64,000 nucleotides of DNA, taken from positions 248,001-312,000 of the forward strand of contig NZ_JACHLM010000002.1 in assembly GCF_014207965.1 (NCBI RefSeq). The letters are read 5' to 3'. The translations under genes were made by a program, and so were the position numbers. How positions within the stretch are numbered: the stretch's first letter is position 1; each line of letters begins with the position of its first letter. Below the pieces are notes generated by a model that ran no database searches, had not been told where the DNA came from, and was given only the letters and a program-made list of their open reading frames with translations. Positions 63,288 through 64,000 of the stretch are shown here, piece by piece. Source of the DNA: Brevundimonas bullata (lineage in GTDB: Bacteria; Pseudomonadota; Alphaproteobacteria; Caulobacterales; Caulobacteraceae).

Positions 63288-64000
63288 ATGAACCCGATCA
63301 ACGACCCCATGACATGGCAGAGCCTGTTGCCCTGGCCCGGCGCCGAGGCGCACAAGCACGCGCGCGGCCGGCTGGGCGTGGTGTCCGGCGGCGCCTTGTC
63401 GACCGGCGCGGCGCGGCTGGCGGCGCGCGCCGGATTGAGAGTCGGCGCGGGGCTGGTGAAGGTCTTTTGCCCGCCGGACGCAGCGCCCGTGCTGGCGCCG
63501 GCGCTGGAGGCGGTCATGCTGGCCAGCTTCGCCACAGCCGATGAACTGGCGGAGCTGGCCCAGGCGATGGACGCCGTGGTCATCGGGCCTGCAGCAGGCC
63601 TTACAGGCGCAACAGCGGCCAATGTCGCGGCGCTCGCCCGGACGGGTGCAGCCCTGGTGGTCGATGCGGACGCCCTGACCCTGTTCCGCGACCGGCCGGG
63701 CGACCTGTTCGCCTGTCTGGATGGCGACGACGTCCTGACCCCGCATGAAGGCGAGTTCGAGCGGCTGTTTCCGGGCCTGCTGGCCAAGGGGCGCGAGACG
63801 GCGGCGATAGAGGCCGCTGAGCGGGCGGGGTGCGTCCTTGTGCTGAAGGGGAGCGCCACAGTCCTCGCCGCGCCTGATGGACGCTGTGTGGTCAACGGCA
63901 ATGGTTCGCCCTGGCTCGCGACGGCAGGTAGCGGCGACGTTCTGGCGGGCATGATCGGCGGACTGCGGGCGCAGCGTATGGACAGCTTCGCCGCAGCCTG
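63288..64000 (+). CDS. nnrD: NAD(P)H-hydrate dehydratase (NnrD-type), truncated by window end
   Basis: 237 residues are visible from MNPINDPMTWQSLLPWPGAE. The carbohydrate-kinase-like dehydratase domain carries HKHARGRLGVVSGG, GPAAGL, LTPHEGEFERLFP, VLKGSATVLAAPDG and the nucleotide motif TAGSGDVLAGMIGGL. The epimerase domain that is often fused in front is absent here, so this is the stand-alone dehydratase that repairs damaged NAD(P)H using ADP. The C-terminus lies beyond the right edge. Divergent from glnB. Confidence 0.9.
   Translation, partial: MNPINDPMTWQSLLPWPGAEAHKHARGRLGVVSGGALSTGAARLAARAGLRVGAGLVKVFCPPDAAPVLAPALEAVMLASFATADELAELAQAMDAVVIGPAAGLTGATAANVAALARTGAALVVDADALTLFRDRPGDLFACLDGDDVLTPHEGEFERLFPGLLAKGRETAAIEAAERAGCVLVLKGSATVLAAPDGRCVVNGNGSPWLATAGSGDVLAGMIGGLRAQRMDSFAAA

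Overview
The window looks like ordinary chromosome from an alphaproteobacterium of the Caulobacteraceae, most likely Brevundimonas. The reasons are very high GC, LexA boxes of the GTTC-N7-GTTC type, GGAAC-N16/17-CGTT promoters of the EcfG (general stress sigma) type, a ligase-associated repair set, 3-hydroxybutyrate dehydrogenase, a caa3-type oxidase with fused subunits, and the pair glnB-glnA. The genus call is inference from protein flavour, not a database result. There is no rRNA, CRISPR array, prophage or transposase. Three tRNA genes (Pro-CGG, Gln-TTG, Asp-GTC) are present.

Layout. 1-3.7 kb: the start of thyA, a perfect 30-bp inverted repeat, a strong terminator, two tandem CsgG-like/SH3 secreted proteins and a DUF924 protein. 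3.7-5 kb: tRNA-Pro, tRNA-Gln and small ORFs. 5-9.5 kb: a large-subunit catalase preceded by a 37-codon leader ORF, then a LexA-controlled dinB-alkB operon. 9.5-16.4 kb: a DUF6880-like protein, three Crp/Fnr regulators side by side, and small envelope/stress genes (DUF1328, a lipoprotein, a YflT-like protein, a TonB-C-like protein). 16.5-22.5 kb: a four-gene signalling operon (CHASE3 hybrid kinase with three receivers, CheR, CheB without receiver, receiver-kinase). 22.5-25.1 kb: a hemerythrin protein and an SLC13/TrkA-C transporter. 25.1-32.6 kb: the ligase-associated DNA repair set (PdeM, DEXH helicase, ATP-dependent ligase, exonuclease), split by an FAD oxidoreductase and a SemiSWEET.

32.7-40.9 kb: a DUF2231 protein, a sorbosone-dehydrogenase-like lipoprotein, and a respiratory cluster (CtaG, cytochrome b561, two c-type cytochromes, CoxB with a cytochrome c tail, a CoxA/III fusion, a small membrane protein). 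40.9-43.6 kb: a radical SAM protein and UdgX in one operon with a perfect LexA box three bases before the first start codon. 43.7-58.7 kb: an XRE regulator, tRNA-Asp, GNAT acetyltransferase, S9 oligopeptidase, trypsin-like protease, acyl-CoA dehydrogenase, a second cytochrome b561, TsaC, patatin, 3-hydroxybutyrate dehydrogenase, YaaA, an FAD-linked dehydrogenase, NUDIX, SPFH-NfeD and RNase HI. 58.8-64 kb: tatABC, two small ORFs, glnB-glnA with terminators, and the start of nnrD.

Two regulatory themes connect distant genes. The first is an SOS theme: LexA boxes precede dinB-alkB and the radical SAM-udgX operon, and the ligase-associated repair set lies between them. The second is a general-stress theme: two exact and several near-consensus EcfG promoters precede small stress-type genes, the hemerythrin and the SLC13 transporter, around a CheR/CheB/kinase signalling operon. 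No clearly novel system is proven. The best candidates for follow-up are the SOS-controlled radical SAM-UdgX pair, the catalase leader ORF, the structured 593-bp gap beside the stress genes and the signalling operon.
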